Shown here in pieces: positions 51,799 to 61,218 of a stretch of DNA of 64,000 bases. Source of the DNA: 66-474 sp035281745 (GTDB taxonomy: Bacteria > Pseudomonadota > Gammaproteobacteria > Xanthomonadales > Rhodanobacteraceae); NCBI GenBank assembly GCA_035281745.1, contig DATEDI010000026.1, positions 186,001 to 250,000 of the forward strand, written 5' to 3'. Positions within the stretch are counted from its first letter, which is position 1, and every line of letters starts with the position of its first letter. A model generated the notes under the pieces. The model had not been told where the DNA came from. It saw only the letters and a list, made by a program, of their open reading frames with translations, and did no database searches. The position numbers were made by a program, and so were the translations under genes.

Positions 51799-54700
51799 GG
51801 CGCGCCTCCAGCATTTCATTGACGTGGCGCAACAGATCGGCTTCGCTGTACGGCTTGCCGAGATAACGCTCCACGCCGATCTCGAACGCGCGTTGACGGT
51901 GTTTCTCGCCGGTGCGCGAGGTGATCATGATGATCGGCACGTGGCGGAAACGCACATCGTTCTTCATGTGCGTCGCCAGTTCGTAGCCGTCCATGCGCGG
52001 CATCTCGATGTCGAGCAACATCACGTCGGGCACGCGTTCCTGCAGCAGTTCCAGCGCGTCCATCCCGTCTTTCGCGGTGACCACTTCCAGTTGCTCGCGT
52101 TCCAGCACGCGCGTGGTGACCTTGCGCATCGTGATGGAATCGTCGACCACCATCACGAGACGCGGGCCAGCCTCGTCCGTGCGCCGCGCGACAAGCGGGT
52201 AAAGCGGTTCGACATCCGCCGACGCGTCGGCTTCCGCCACCGTGACCAGCGCCGATTGCTTGGCGACGAAATGACGCACCAGCGGCGCGGGATCGAGGAT
52301 CAACATCACCGAACCGTCGCCCATGATGGTGGCGCCGAACATGCCGGGCACGTTGCTGATCTGCGGGCCCACCGGCTTGACCACGATTTCGCGCGAGCCG
52401 ATCACGGTGTCGATGTGGATCGCGGCGCGCAAATCGCCCGCACGCACCATCAGCAGCGGCAACTGGCCGGTGCTGTCTTCGATCGCATGCGATACGCCAA
52501 GCCCGAGCAGTTCCGACAATTCGTACAACTGGTAGGGCGCGCCAGCGTATTCGATGGTGCGGTCGTCGCCGGCCATCCGTGCCACCATTTCCTCGCGCGG
52601 AATGCGCGAGACGGACTGCACGGAGGTCATGGGCACCGCGAACGTGGTTTCGGCCGCGCGCACCGTGATCGCCTGCGTCACCGCGAGCGTGAACGGCAGG
52701 CGGATGTTGAAAGTGGTGCCGTGGCCGCGTTCGGATTCTATGGTCAGCGAGCCGCCGAGCTGGCGGATTTCATTGGCGACCACGTCCATGCCGACGCCGC
52801 GACCGGCGATCTGGCTGACCTCGCTGGCGGTGGAGAAGCCGGTTTGCAGGACGAAGTTGAAAAGTTCGGCGTCGGAAACCGGCACGCCGGCCTGCAGCAA
52901 TCCGCGTTCGATGGCCTTGCGGCGGATCGCATCGCGATCGAAACCGGCACCATCGTCGGTCACGCGTACCAGCACTTCGGTGCCCTGGCGGCCGACGTGG
53001 ATGGTGACGGTGCCTTCCATCGGCTTGCCGATGGCGACGCGCTGGGCCGGGTCCTCGATGCCATGCGCGAGCGCATTGCGCAGCATGTGCTCGAAGGGCG
53101 CCTTCATGCGCTCCATCACGCTGCGATCCATTTCGCCCTGCGCGCCTTCCACGCGCAGTTGCGCGCGCTTGCCGAGTTCGTCGGCGGCGCCGCGCAACGT
53201 ACGGCGCAGGTTCGGCACCATCGATTCGAACGGCACCATGCGCGTGCGCATCAGGCCGTCCTGCAAATCGGAGTTGACGCGTGACTGCTGCAGCAGAAGC
53301 GTTTCGGACTGGCGCGCCTGGTCGTCCAGGATGTCCTGGATCGAGGCCAAGTCGGAGACCGATTCGGCCAGTGCGCGCGAATACTGTTGCAGGTTGGAGA
53401 AGCGATCGAGTTCCAGCGGATCGAACGTCGCGCCTTCGCCGGCCTCGTTCTCGCGCTGGTAGCGCGACAGGATCTGGGTTTCGGTTTCGATTTCGAGTTT
53501 GCGCAACTGCTCGCGCAGACGCGCGACGGTCTGGTTGAGTTCCACCAGGTTAAAGCGGAAATTGCCGACCTGCTGCTCCAGGCGCGCACGATAGATCGAC
53601 GCCTCGCCGGCCGCATTCACCAGCGAATCGAGCAGGTCGGAACGCACGCGGATCAATTCCGCGGGCACCTGCACGTCGGTCTCGAGGAATTGCGGCGCGA
53701 CGCGTGGCGGCGGTGCCGGAACCGCTTTCGCAACAGGCGCCACGTCATCCTGATCGAGCGCGGATTCCGAAACTGTTTCGGTGACATCGGCCATGCCCGC
53801 GATCGGGCGACCTTCGGCCAGCGCGTTGAAGCGTTCCACCGCGTGGACCGGCGTGGCCACCGCACGGTCCTGCACCACGCGTTCGAGCATGTCGTGCAGG
53901 CGGTCGAAGGCGCGCTCCAGCGAATCGACCTCGATCGGCTCGACCGGGCGTTTGCGATCGCCGATCTTCTCCAGCAGCGTTTCCATCGCGTGGGCAAGGT
54001 CGCCGATCGCGCCGATGCCGACCACGCGCGCACCGCCCTTGAGGGTGTGCAGATTGCGCTGCAGACCGCGGATGCACTCGACATCATCGGGCGCATTGCG
54101 CAATGTGGCCATCAAGCTGTCGCTGCTATCCAGCAACTCGCCGCCTTCCTCGGTGAACAGGCTGACGAGTTCCGGGTCGAGTCCCGGAATGTCGAGCGCG
54201 CCATCGGGTTGCGTGTCTTCCGGGAATGCCGGCAACGCCGCTGCCGCGATGTCGTGTTCCGCCTGCACGCGGGCCGCGGCAATGCGTTCGGCTTCGGCCT
54301 GCTCGGCAACGATGCGTTCGCGCTCCGCCTGTTCCGCGGCAACGCGTTGCCGCTCGGCCTGTTCTGCAGCGAGGCGTTCCTGTTCGGCTTGTTCTGCGGC
54401 AAGACGCTCGCGTTCGGCTTTCGCGGCGAGGCGTTCCTGCTCCGCCTTCTCTGCGGCAATGCGTTCGGCCTCCGCCTGTTCGGCGGCAGCACGCTCGGCT
54501 TCGGCAGCAAGGCGTTCCCGCTTGGCCTGTTCGGCGGCTACACGCTGCTGTTCGGCTTGCTCGGCGGCAAGGCGTTCCTGTGCAGCCTGCTCGGCCGCAA
54601 TGCGCTCCTGTTCGGCCTGTTCCGCCGCAGCGCGTTCGGCTTCGGCCTGTTCGGCAGCGCTGCGTTCCTGTTCGGCCTGTTCGGCAGAGAGCCGTTCTTG

Positions 54701-57700
54701 TTCTGTCTGCTCGGCGGCGATCCGCTCCCGCTCGGCTTGTTCCGCGGCCAGCCGCTCGGCTTCGGCCTGCTCGGCGGCAAGGCGCTCCCGTTCCGTTTTT
54801 TCCGCCGCCAGCCGATCGGCCTCTTCGCGCGCAGACAAGGCGTCGGCATCGTCTTCGGTGGGCAACGTGGAGGCAGCGCCCAACCCGATGGCCGTGACGC
54901 CATCATCGGCCGACTCATCATCGAGCGCCCAGTCAGCCCCGGCTTCGAGTTCCGCGATCGAAACACGCGGCGCGCCGAATGGCGCGGCCTCGGGCCAGCG
55001 ATCGCGCAAGGCTTCCAGCCGCTCCGCCAAGGCGGTGGTGTCCGGCACGTCGGGAATCGGCGCGTCGAATTGCGCCATCACGTGATCGGTCATCGCGACC
55101 GCATCGCGCATCGCGTCGCAACCCTCGCGATCGAGCGGGGCCTCGGCGCTGCGCACGCGCCGCACCCAGGATTCCATCGGCGCCAGCATGTTCGCCAGCA
55201 TCTCGATGCCGACCATCGCGACCGCGCCGTGCAACGTATGCACCGAGCGCATCAGCTCGTCGTCCGCCGGCACGCGATGATCGACATTGCGCGCCAGATA
55301 CGCGCGCAGGTTGTCCAGGTGCTGGCCCACTTCGGCGCGCAGCACGTCCAGCAGGATCGGGTCCACCACCGGCAACCCGGTTTCCGGGGAGGTGATGACG
55401 TGATCCGGCGTGGCGACGGCGTCCACCGGCACGACCGCGAATTCGCTCGCGGGCACCCAGCGACGCACGGTGCGCACGGTCTTGCGGTAACCCTGGATCA
55501 GGTCGGCGATCCGCGCGGACTCGCCCGCGACAAGCTTGTCTGCGGTCTGCATGATCGCGTCGAGCGGCGGGTCCAGCGTGACCGGACGGCCCTGAAGGCC
55601 GGCGTGCAATTTCGGCAGCGTCGCGACCGCCGCATCCACCACGTCCTGCACGTTCTGGTCGGGCTGGATGGTGCGGTCGAGCACCCGATTCAGCATGTTC
55701 TCGATTTTCCAGCTGAACTCGCCCAGCGCCGCCGCACCCACCAGCCGCCCCGATCCCTTCAGCGTGTGGAACGAACGCCGCACGTTCTTCAGCGTATCGA
55801 GGTCTTCCGGATGGGCTTTCCACGCCGGTAGGTTGACGTTGATATTGGCGATTTCCTCGCCGACTTCCTCGACGAAGACTTCGCGGATTTCCTCGTCGAT
55901 GCCCGCGGCATCCTGGAACGCGGTATCGACCGGCGTGGCACCCTCTGCGTCGACCGGTTCCAGCACTTCCTCTTCGACATCGATCCAGTGGCCGGGACCG
56001 ACACCGGGCGCCACGTGTTCCGCGCGCGCGGCTTCCGCGTCGTTGGCCGCCGCGATCGGAATGTCGACAGCGATCGGTATCCCCTTGCCGATCGGCGCGA
56101 TCGGCGCCGGGACAACGGCCGCGGGCTCCGTGGAATCCACGGCGTCCTCGACAACGGCCGGTTCGGCCAGCTCGCGCCGCGCCGGAAGCGGCCAGTACCG
56201 AAGTTTCTCCAGACTGCGCTGGGCCGCATCGAGGATGCGGTTGTCGCTGGCGCTCGAATCGCGCCCGATCTCGAGGTAGTACTCGACACTGGCCATCGCA
56301 TCGGCCAGCGTGTCCATGTCATCGACGGTGGGCACGTTGCCGTCTGCGATCAGTTCGTTGCCGATGTAACGGTCGATGCCGTCCACCAGTTCCGCCGGGC
56401 GCTCCAGATTGAGGATGCGCAGCGCACCCGAAACCTCGGCGAGCAGCTTCGGCACTCCGGCGAGCTGCGCGTGCGACCAGGACGATTCAATGAAGGCGGT
56501 GATGTGATCCTTGACGCGGCCGAGATTGGCGCCGGCTTCGCGCATCAGCGTGCGCATGATCTTGCGCGCCTCGCTGGAGGGCAGCACGTCATCGGACGAG
56601 TCGGTGGCACCGAGGAATTCGATGTGTTCGTCCAGCGAGGCGTCCACGTACAACAACGCGCTGGCGACGTCCAGGATGATTTCGGGCTTGGCCTCGCACT
56701 TGCCGTCGATGACGTCGGCAATCACCTTGCGCTGGTCGTCGATCATCCTGGCCGGCGACTCCAGCCCCAGCATCCCCAGCGTGTCGCCGACGCGATGCAG
56801 GGTTTCAACCTGTGGCGCCAGTTGCTGCGGGTTGCGTTCGTCGCGGCGCAGGAAAATATCCAGGCCTTCCTTGACGCGCAGCAGGTCCTCGCGCACGGCC
56901 TTCGCGACCGTGTCGAGCAGCGCGCGGTTGCGACCGGACATCGCCGCGCGGGCGCGTTCCAGTTCTTCGGTCGACGGCACCATGCGATCGAGCGCGAAAG
57001 ATTGCGTGATCGCTTCGGTGCGGCCGGGACCGGGCGTCGCGTGCGCGACAGAGAACAGCAAACCGCGCACCAGTTCGCGCGCGTCTTCGTCGCCGCACAC
57101 GTCCTCGCCCTGGTCCTGCATGTGGCGGATGGTGCGATCGAGTTGTCCGAACTGCTGACGCAGACTGGCGAGGTGGAGATCCAGCCGGCCCTGCTGCAAG
57201 GCTTCGAGCACCCCACCCGCCACCCACCACAGGCGGCGAGCCGCTTCGGCATGGCACGCCGCGCGAAGCTCGTCCATGCAGTCGCGCATGTCCGAGAAAT
57301 TGGGTTGCTTGCCCTGGGTCCAGGCCAGCAACTGCACCTGGAAACGCGCGCGCACCTGCGTGGTGCGGGCCCGCAAATCGGCGAACGGATACGCCACCCG
57401 CGCACCCACCGCATCCGGCGGCAGCGGTCGATCGATGTCGGGGTGGAACAGCACGCGCTGGTCGACGGGTTCCGCACCGCGCGCGTCGCGCAATTCGTTG
57501 AGCAGCGGCAGCAGGACGATCGGAATGTCCTTGTGGCCGCTTTCGATCAAGTCGAGGTAATCCGGCAATTGCACCAGCCCGCGCATCAGCGCGCCGAACG
57601 CTTCGTCGCGATCGGCGACCTTGCCGTCAAGCACCGATTGCGCCAGATGCTCCATTTCCTGATCGAGTTCGGCGGCGCCGTACAACTCGACCATGCGCAG

Positions 57701-57982
57701 CGTGCCGAGCACCTGGTGCAACAGACCCACGCAACTTTGCATCAGGCGCGCGTCCTCGGGGTCCTCGGCGTAGGCTTCGAGCGCCTGCCGGGCCTCCGAC
57801 AACAGCTGGTCGATCTGCGGCTTGATCCAACCGAGGGTCGAGAAATCGATGTGTTCTTCGAGTTGCATCGCTGCTTTCCGCACGCTGCCGCCGGCTTCCC
57901 GCTCCACCACCGCGTCGGGCGCGACCGCAGTCACGCCGGCTTCGCCGGTGGCCGTGGTCATGATGTCGTCGCCTGCGGTCAT
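51791..57982 (-). CDS. chpA: Hybrid chemotaxis histidine kinase ChpA (PilL)
   Basis: This is the central kinase of the Pil-Chp system, 2063 residues, shorter than Pseudomonas ChpA (about 2470). An N-terminal Hpt-like module is degenerate. Three canonical Hpt sites follow, with His at 739 (HTLKGSGRLVG), 915 (HTLHGAVAMVG) and 1312 (HTLKGGARVVG). Between the second and third, residues about 1050-1237 are 17 or so copies of a ten-residue AEQAEQERLA-like unit. Next come the CheA dimerisation and ATPase domains (LRNALAHGIEDP, DDGAGFD, GRGVGMDVV), a CheW domain, and a receiver with the acceptor Asp near 1991 (LLDIEMPRMDG). AGGAGGTGGGG just upstream of the ATG at 57982 is a near-perfect ribosome binding site. 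It overlaps the ChpB-like gene. Confidence 0.94.
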   Translation of the reverse strand: MTAGDDIMTTATGEAGVTAVAPDAVVEREAGGSVRKAAMQLEEHIDFSTLGWIKPQIDQLLSEARQALEAYAEDPEDARLMQSCVGLLHQVLGTLRMVELYGAAELDQEMEHLAQSVLDGKVADRDEAFGALMRGLVQLPDYLDLIESGHKDIPIVLLPLLNELRDARGAEPVDQRVLFHPDIDRPLPPDAVGARVAYPFADLRARTTQVRARFQVQLLAWTQGKQPNFSDMRDCMDELRAACHAEAARRLWWVAGGVLEALQQGRLDLHLASLRQQFGQLDRTIRHMQDQGEDVCGDEDARELVRGLLFSVAHATPGPGRTEAITQSFALDRMVPSTEELERARAAMSGRNRALLDTVAKAVREDLLRVKEGLDIFLRRDERNPQQLAPQVETLHRVGDTLGMLGLESPARMIDDQRKVIADVIDGKCEAKPEIILDVASALLYVDASLDEHIEFLGATDSSDDVLPSSEARKIMRTLMREAGANLGRVKDHITAFIESSWSHAQLAGVPKLLAEVSGALRILNLERPAELVDGIDRYIGNELIADGNVPTVDDMDTLADAMASVEYYLEIGRDSSASDNRILDAAQRSLEKLRYWPLPARRELAEPAVVEDAVDSTEPAAVVPAPIAPIGKGIPIAVDIPIAAANDAEAARAEHVAPGVGPGHWIDVEEEVLEPVDAEGATPVDTAFQDAAGIDEEIREVFVEEVGEEIANINVNLPAWKAHPEDLDTLKNVRRSFHTLKGSGRLVGAAALGEFSWKIENMLNRVLDRTIQPDQNVQDVVDAAVATLPKLHAGLQGRPVTLDPPLDAIMQTADKLVAGESARIADLIQGYRKTVRTVRRWVPASEFAVVPVDAVATPDHVITSPETGLPVVDPILLDVLRAEVGQHLDNLRAYLARNVDHRVPADDELMRSVHTLHGAVAMVGIEMLANMLAPMESWVRRVRSAEAPLDREGCDAMRDAVAMTDHVMAQFDAPIPDVPDTTALAERLEALRDRWPEAAPFGAPRVSIAELEAGADWALDDESADDGVTAIGLGAASTLPTEDDADALSAREEADRLAAEKTERERLAAEQAEAERLAAEQAERERIAAEQTEQERLSAEQAEQERSAAEQAEAERAAAEQAEQERIAAEQAAQERLAAEQAEQQRVAAEQAKRERLAAEAERAAAEQAEAERIAAEKAEQERLAAKAERERLAAEQAEQERLAAEQAERQRVAAEQAERERIVAEQAEAERIAAARVQAEHDIAAAALPAFPEDTQPDGALDIPGLDPELVSLFTEEGGELLDSSDSLMATLRNAPDDVECIRGLQRNLHTLKGGARVVGIGAIGDLAHAMETLLEKIGDRKRPVEPIEVDSLERAFDRLHDMLERVVQDRAVATPVHAVERFNALAEGRPIAGMADVTETVSESALDQDDVAPVAKAVPAPPPRVAPQFLETDVQVPAELIRVRSDLLDSLVNAAGEASIYRARLEQQVGNFRFNLVELNQTVARLREQLRKLEIETETQILSRYQRENEAGEGATFDPLELDRFSNLQQYSRALAESVSDLASIQDILDDQARQSETLLLQQSRVNSDLQDGLMRTRMVPFESMVPNLRRTLRGAADELGKRAQLRVEGAQGEMDRSVMERMKAPFEHMLRNALAHGIEDPAQRVAIGKPMEGTVTIHVGRQGTEVLVRVTDDGAGFDRDAIRRKAIERGLLQAGVPVSDAELFNFVLQTGFSTASEVSQIAGRGVGMDVVANEIRQLGGSLTIESERGHGTTFNIRLPFTLAVTQAITVRAAETTFAVPMTSVQSVSRIPREEMVARMAGDDRTIEYAGAPYQLYELSELLGLGVSHAIEDSTGQLPLLMVRAGDLRAAIHIDTVIGSREIVVKPVGPQISNVPGMFGATIMGDGSVMLILDPAPLVRHFVAKQSALVTVAEADASADVEPLYPLVARRTDEAGPRLVMVVDDSITMRKVTTRVLEREQLEVVTAKDGMDALELLQERVPDVMLLDIEMPRMDGYELATHMKNDVRFRHVPIIMITSRTGEKHRQRAFEIGVERYLGKPYSEADLLRHVNEMLEARHA
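54270..54830 (-). repeat. Imperfect 30-base tandem repeat inside chpA
   Basis: Seventeen or so units each encode ten residues of the form AEQAEQERLA. Two units are shortened (AEAERAA and AKAERERLA). The pattern favours a continuous charged helix. Repeats of this kind expand and contract easily, so the copy number is likely to vary between strains. Confidence 0.85.
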
Positions 57983-58002
57983 GGCCCCACCTCCTGCTTG
58001 GC

Positions 58003-60003
58003 TCAGGCCGGCAGCTTGAAGTCGGCCACCGAGCGGCGCAGCTCCTGTGCGAGTTGCGCAAGGTTGCCGATCGATTCCGCGGTCTGGTTCGCGCCCACCG
58101 AAGTCTGCGCGGTGATCTGCTGAATCGAAGTCATCGTCGACGAGATGTTGGTTGCGGCCGCCGACTGCTGGCGGGCAGCGCTGGAGATGCCCTGGATGAG
58201 GCCCGCGAGATTGGTCGACACCTTCTCGATCTCGCCCAGCGCGGTACCGGCGTCCTCGGCCAGGCGCGCGCCGTTCACCACCTGCGTGGTGGTCTGTTCC
58301 ATCGAGCTGACCGCCTCGACCGTATCGGACTGAATGGTCTGCACCAACGTTTCGATTCGCTTGGTGGCGCCGGTCGCGCGTTCGGCCAATCGCTGCACTT
58401 CGTCTGCGACCACCGCGAAGCCGCGGCCCGCCTCGCCCGCCGATGCGGCCTGAATCGCCGCGTTCAGGGCCAGAATGTTGGTCTGCTCGGCGATGTCGTT
58501 GATGAGTTCGACGATCGAGCCGATTTCCTGCGACGACTCGCCGAGGCGCTTGATGCGCTTGGACGTTTCCTGGATCTGCTCGCGGATCGAATCCATGCCG
58601 CTGATCGTCTGGCGCACGATCTGCGCGCCGTTCGACGCGATCTGCACCGAGCGCTGCGCCACCTCTGCACTGTCGGCGGAGTTGCGCGACACCTGGTCGA
58701 TGGACACCGCCATCTCGTTGATCTTGGCCGAGGCCGAGGTAATCTGTTCGGCCTGCTGGTTGGCCGCATCCGCCAAATGCTTGGCGGTGGCCTGGGTTTC
58801 CTGCGCCGCGGACGACACCCGCACGGCCGTCTCGTTGATCGTGGTGACCAGCGAACGCAGCGCCTCGACCGCGAAGTTCACCGAGTCCGCGATCGCGCCG
58901 GTGATGTCCTCGGTCACGGTGGCCTTCACCGTCAGGTCGCCTTCGGCGAGCGTGCCCATCTCGTCCAGCAAGCGCATGATCGCCTGCTGGTTGCGTTCGT
59001 TGAGGCTGCGGCTTTCGGCCGAGCGCTTGCGTTCGGTGCGGATGAAGTTGAGGGCCAGGATCACCGCCAACACCGCCGCGGCGACCGCACCGAGCAAGCC
59101 CCACCACACGTTCGGGAACGGACGGGTCTGCGGCAATTTGCCGAGCGCGTTGGAAACGGCATTGGCCTTCAGCAACACGTCCTGCGAATCGACCGACGCC
59201 TGGGTGGCGGCGTTCTTCACCGTCACCAGCGTCGGCGCCGCGGCGATCACCTTCTGCACCGGCGCTTCCAGCCCGCTCCATGATTTCTGGACGTCCGTGA
59301 GCAGCCTGGAGGCTTCGCCGCCGGAACTGTCCGCCAGTTGCTTCAGGGTTTCGCCGTAGTTGGTGGAGTCGAGCGCGAGGCCGTTGGCGGCCGATGCGGA
59401 ATCGGCGCCGCCCTGCAACACGTCGCCCACGCGGCGGATCAGGCGGTCGCCCGAAACCATCAGTTGCGAGGCGGTGTAGATGCTGGAAGCCGAACCCTTC
59501 GACTGCAGGATGCTGATGACCTGGTTGATCTTGGAGTTCAGGTCCGGCATCTGCTGGTTGAAGGTCGAGGCCTGGGAGGCGGAATCGAGCACCGCATCCT
59601 TGTTCGCTTCGATCTTGCCGAGGTCGGCGTTCAACTGGTTCCACGATTTGGTCAGTGCGGCCATCGGCTCGCGCACCCCGATCGCGTCGACGTAGGCCGG
59701 CAGGCCCGTTGCCGAATCGCCCTGGTTTAAGTGGTTGACCGCCGCGGCGATGGCCGCGCGCGTGCTGGTCAATTCCTTGAAGGCGTCGATGTTGCCGTTG
59801 GCGGCCTGCAAGGCGAAGTTCGCGACCTGCTGCGAGTTCACCTGGATCTGCGTGGTGAGCTGCGCGGCCGAACGGTCCTGGCTGTCGTGCCGGTTCAGCA
59901 GGAAAAAGTCGGCGCCGGCGAGGATGATCGCCAGCAGCAACAGGATGATCAGCCAGGTCTGCAGGGACGCGCCCTTGCGTACTGCTCCGGAATTCGCGCT
60001 CAT
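58003..60003 (-). CDS. pilJ: Type IV pilus methyl-accepting protein PilJ
   Basis: PilJ is the receptor of the Pil-Chp system, 666 residues here and about 680 in Pseudomonas. A membrane helix at about 13-35 is followed by a periplasmic sensor, a second helix at about 295-320 (VWWGLLGAVAAAVLAVILAL), a HAMP domain, and the signalling hairpin. The hairpin tip around residues 500-540 reads EIGSIVELINDIAEQTNILA then RGFAVVADEVQRLAERA, highly conserved. There is no C-terminal NWETF-type tail, and pilK (the methyltransferase gene) is absent. The ATG at 60003 has AGAGGTGGG upstream. The gene begins 159 bases after pilI. Confidence 0.95.
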   Translation of the reverse strand: MSANSGAVRKGASLQTWLIILLLLAIILAGADFFLLNRHDSQDRSAAQLTTQIQVNSQQVANFALQAANGNIDAFKELTSTRAAIAAAVNHLNQGDSATGLPAYVDAIGVREPMAALTKSWNQLNADLGKIEANKDAVLDSASQASTFNQQMPDLNSKINQVISILQSKGSASSIYTASQLMVSGDRLIRRVGDVLQGGADSASAANGLALDSTNYGETLKQLADSSGGEASRLLTDVQKSWSGLEAPVQKVIAAAPTLVTVKNAATQASVDSQDVLLKANAVSNALGKLPQTRPFPNVWWGLLGAVAAAVLAVILALNFIRTERKRSAESRSLNERNQQAIMRLLDEMGTLAEGDLTVKATVTEDITGAIADSVNFAVEALRSLVTTINETAVRVSSAAQETQATAKHLADAANQQAEQITSASAKINEMAVSIDQVSRNSADSAEVAQRSVQIASNGAQIVRQTISGMDSIREQIQETSKRIKRLGESSQEIGSIVELINDIAEQTNILALNAAIQAASAGEAGRGFAVVADEVQRLAERATGATKRIETLVQTIQSDTVEAVSSMEQTTTQVVNGARLAEDAGTALGEIEKVSTNLAGLIQGISSAARQQSAAATNISSTMTSIQQITAQTSVGANQTAESIGNLAQLAQELRRSVADFKLPA

Positions 60004-60040
60004 GATTCCCACCTCTTTGCCATATCCGCAGTTGATTCGG

Positions 60041-60090
60041 AGCGGCTGTTGTTGAAAGTCAGGACAGGGATGTCCGTTCTGGTATTCATC
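60041..60090. repeat. Family E dispersed repeat, copy 2
   Basis: This matches the segment at 39051-39100 in 40 of 50 positions. It lies in the pilI-pilJ gap just upstream of pilJ, and contains a GGACAGGGATGTCC hairpin that the other copy conserves in part (GACCATGGACGGTC). Confidence 0.75.
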
Positions 60091-60162
60091 CTCTGCAACC
60101 TCTCCGATACCCCAAAGCACTCGACGAAACCGCGATCAGGAACAATCGCACAATCAAGATTC

Positions 60163-60798
60163 CTAGATCCCCGCGTGCTGGAACTCCGCCGTATGCGTCA
60201 ACTCCACCATGCTGAAACGGCCCAGCCGCATCGGACCCATCGTGACGTTTTCGGTGACGAAGCGCGCCAGTCGCGCATCGGCTTCGCCCTCCGCATCGAT
60301 GCGATCGGCGTCGGTCAGGTTGCGCTGGCCCAGCAATTCATCGACCAGCAGCCCGACGTTGCCCCCGTTTTGTTTCACCACCAGCACGCGCGCGCGCCCG
60401 GTGACATGGGTGCGCTGCTCGAACAGGAATTGTTTGAGGTCCACCAGCGCGATCAGGTTGCCGCGCACGTTGGCGACGCCCAGCATCCACGGACGTGTCG
60501 ACGGAATGCTGGTGACCGGCGGCGGCTGCATCAGGATTTCGCTGACTTCGTCGATGCCACTGACGAAATGATGCTCGCCCACCCGAAAGCCGATCGCGCG
60601 CCACAGACCCGGCGCCTCGATCTGTTCGGGCACACCCGGATCATGCTCGAGGCTGCGGCTTTCGTAAGCGGCCAGCAGCGCGTACGCGCCGGCCGGCTGC
60701 ATGATTTCCAGAGCGTCTCCCGTGGCCGGTGCCGCGGCTTGCGCCTGCCGCGCGCCGCTGCGATGGCCGTGTTTCTCCTGGGAGCGCTTCCTGGTCAT
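60163..60798 (-). CDS. pilI: CheW-like coupling protein PilI
   Basis: PilI links PilJ to ChpA. Of its 211 residues, the first 35 are basic and Ala-rich. The CheW domain follows, with LWRAIGFRVGEHHFVSGIDE, ILMQPPPVTSIPSTRPWMLG and VANVRGNLIALVDLKQFLFE. It lies six bases downstream of pilH on the minus strand. The ATG at 60798 gives a typical length; the alternative inside the basic tail would be shorter. Confidence 0.94.
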   Translation of the reverse strand: MTRKRSQEKHGHRSGARQAQAAAPATGDALEIMQPAGAYALLAAYESRSLEHDPGVPEQIEAPGLWRAIGFRVGEHHFVSGIDEVSEILMQPPPVTSIPSTRPWMLGVANVRGNLIALVDLKQFLFEQRTHVTGRARVLVVKQNGGNVGLLVDELLGQRNLTDADRIDAEGEADARLARFVTENVTMGPMRLGRFSMVELTHTAEFQHAGI

Positions 60799-60804
60799 CG
60801 TCGA

Positions 60805-61176
60805 TCAGGCCTGCGCCGTGAGGTGCTTGCTGACGTTGGCGACCAGATCCTTTTCGCTGACCGGCTTCACCAGCACGTCTTTCGCGCCCTGGCGCATCCC
60901 CCACATGCGGTCGGTTTCCATGTTCTTGGTGGTGACGATCACCACCGGGATGGAACTGGTCTGCGGATCCTTGGTGAGGCTGCGGGTGGCCTGGAAGCCG
61001 TTCATGCCGGGCATGATCACGTCCATCAGCACGAGGTCCGGCTTGTCCTTCTGCGCGGCGGCGATGCCCGCCTCGGCGGTGCCCGCCGAAGTGACCTTGT
61101 GCCCCGCCCGCTCCAGCGCGCCGGAAAAAATCTTCACGTCGGTGGGCGAGTCGTCGATGATGAGGATATGTGCCAT
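60805..61176 (-). CDS. pilH: Single-domain response regulator PilH
   Basis: This CheY-like protein of 123 residues has DD at residues 8-9, the phosphoacceptor in LVLMDVIMPGMNGF at about residue 52, the Thr of VVIVTTK, and the Lys in VLVKPVSE. In Pseudomonas PilH acts on the retraction side of pilus control and as a phosphate sink. It lies between pilG and pilI in the standard order. Its promoter is probably that of pilG, 42 bases upstream. Confidence 0.96.
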   Translation of the reverse strand: MAHILIIDDSPTDVKIFSGALERAGHKVTSAGTAEAGIAAAQKDKPDLVLMDVIMPGMNGFQATRSLTKDPQTSSIPVVIVTTKNMETDRMWGMRQGAKDVLVKPVSEKDLVANVSKHLTAQA

Positions 61177-61218
61177 TGCTTGGATTCCCCTGCGCGCATC
61201 ACCACGGTGGTGGCTGCG

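Noticed and set aside
53387..55831. Open frame of 814 codons on the plus strand opposite chpA, rich in Phe, Gly and Leu
   Set aside because: It is the complement of the charged repeat and high-GC codons of ChpA. It has no ribosome binding site, no family resemblance, and chpA on the other strand is certain.
58003..59644. Upstream extension of the chpA reading frame to 59644
   Set aside because: The extension runs through pilJ in another frame. The start at 57982 has a near-perfect ribosome binding site and the expected N-terminus.
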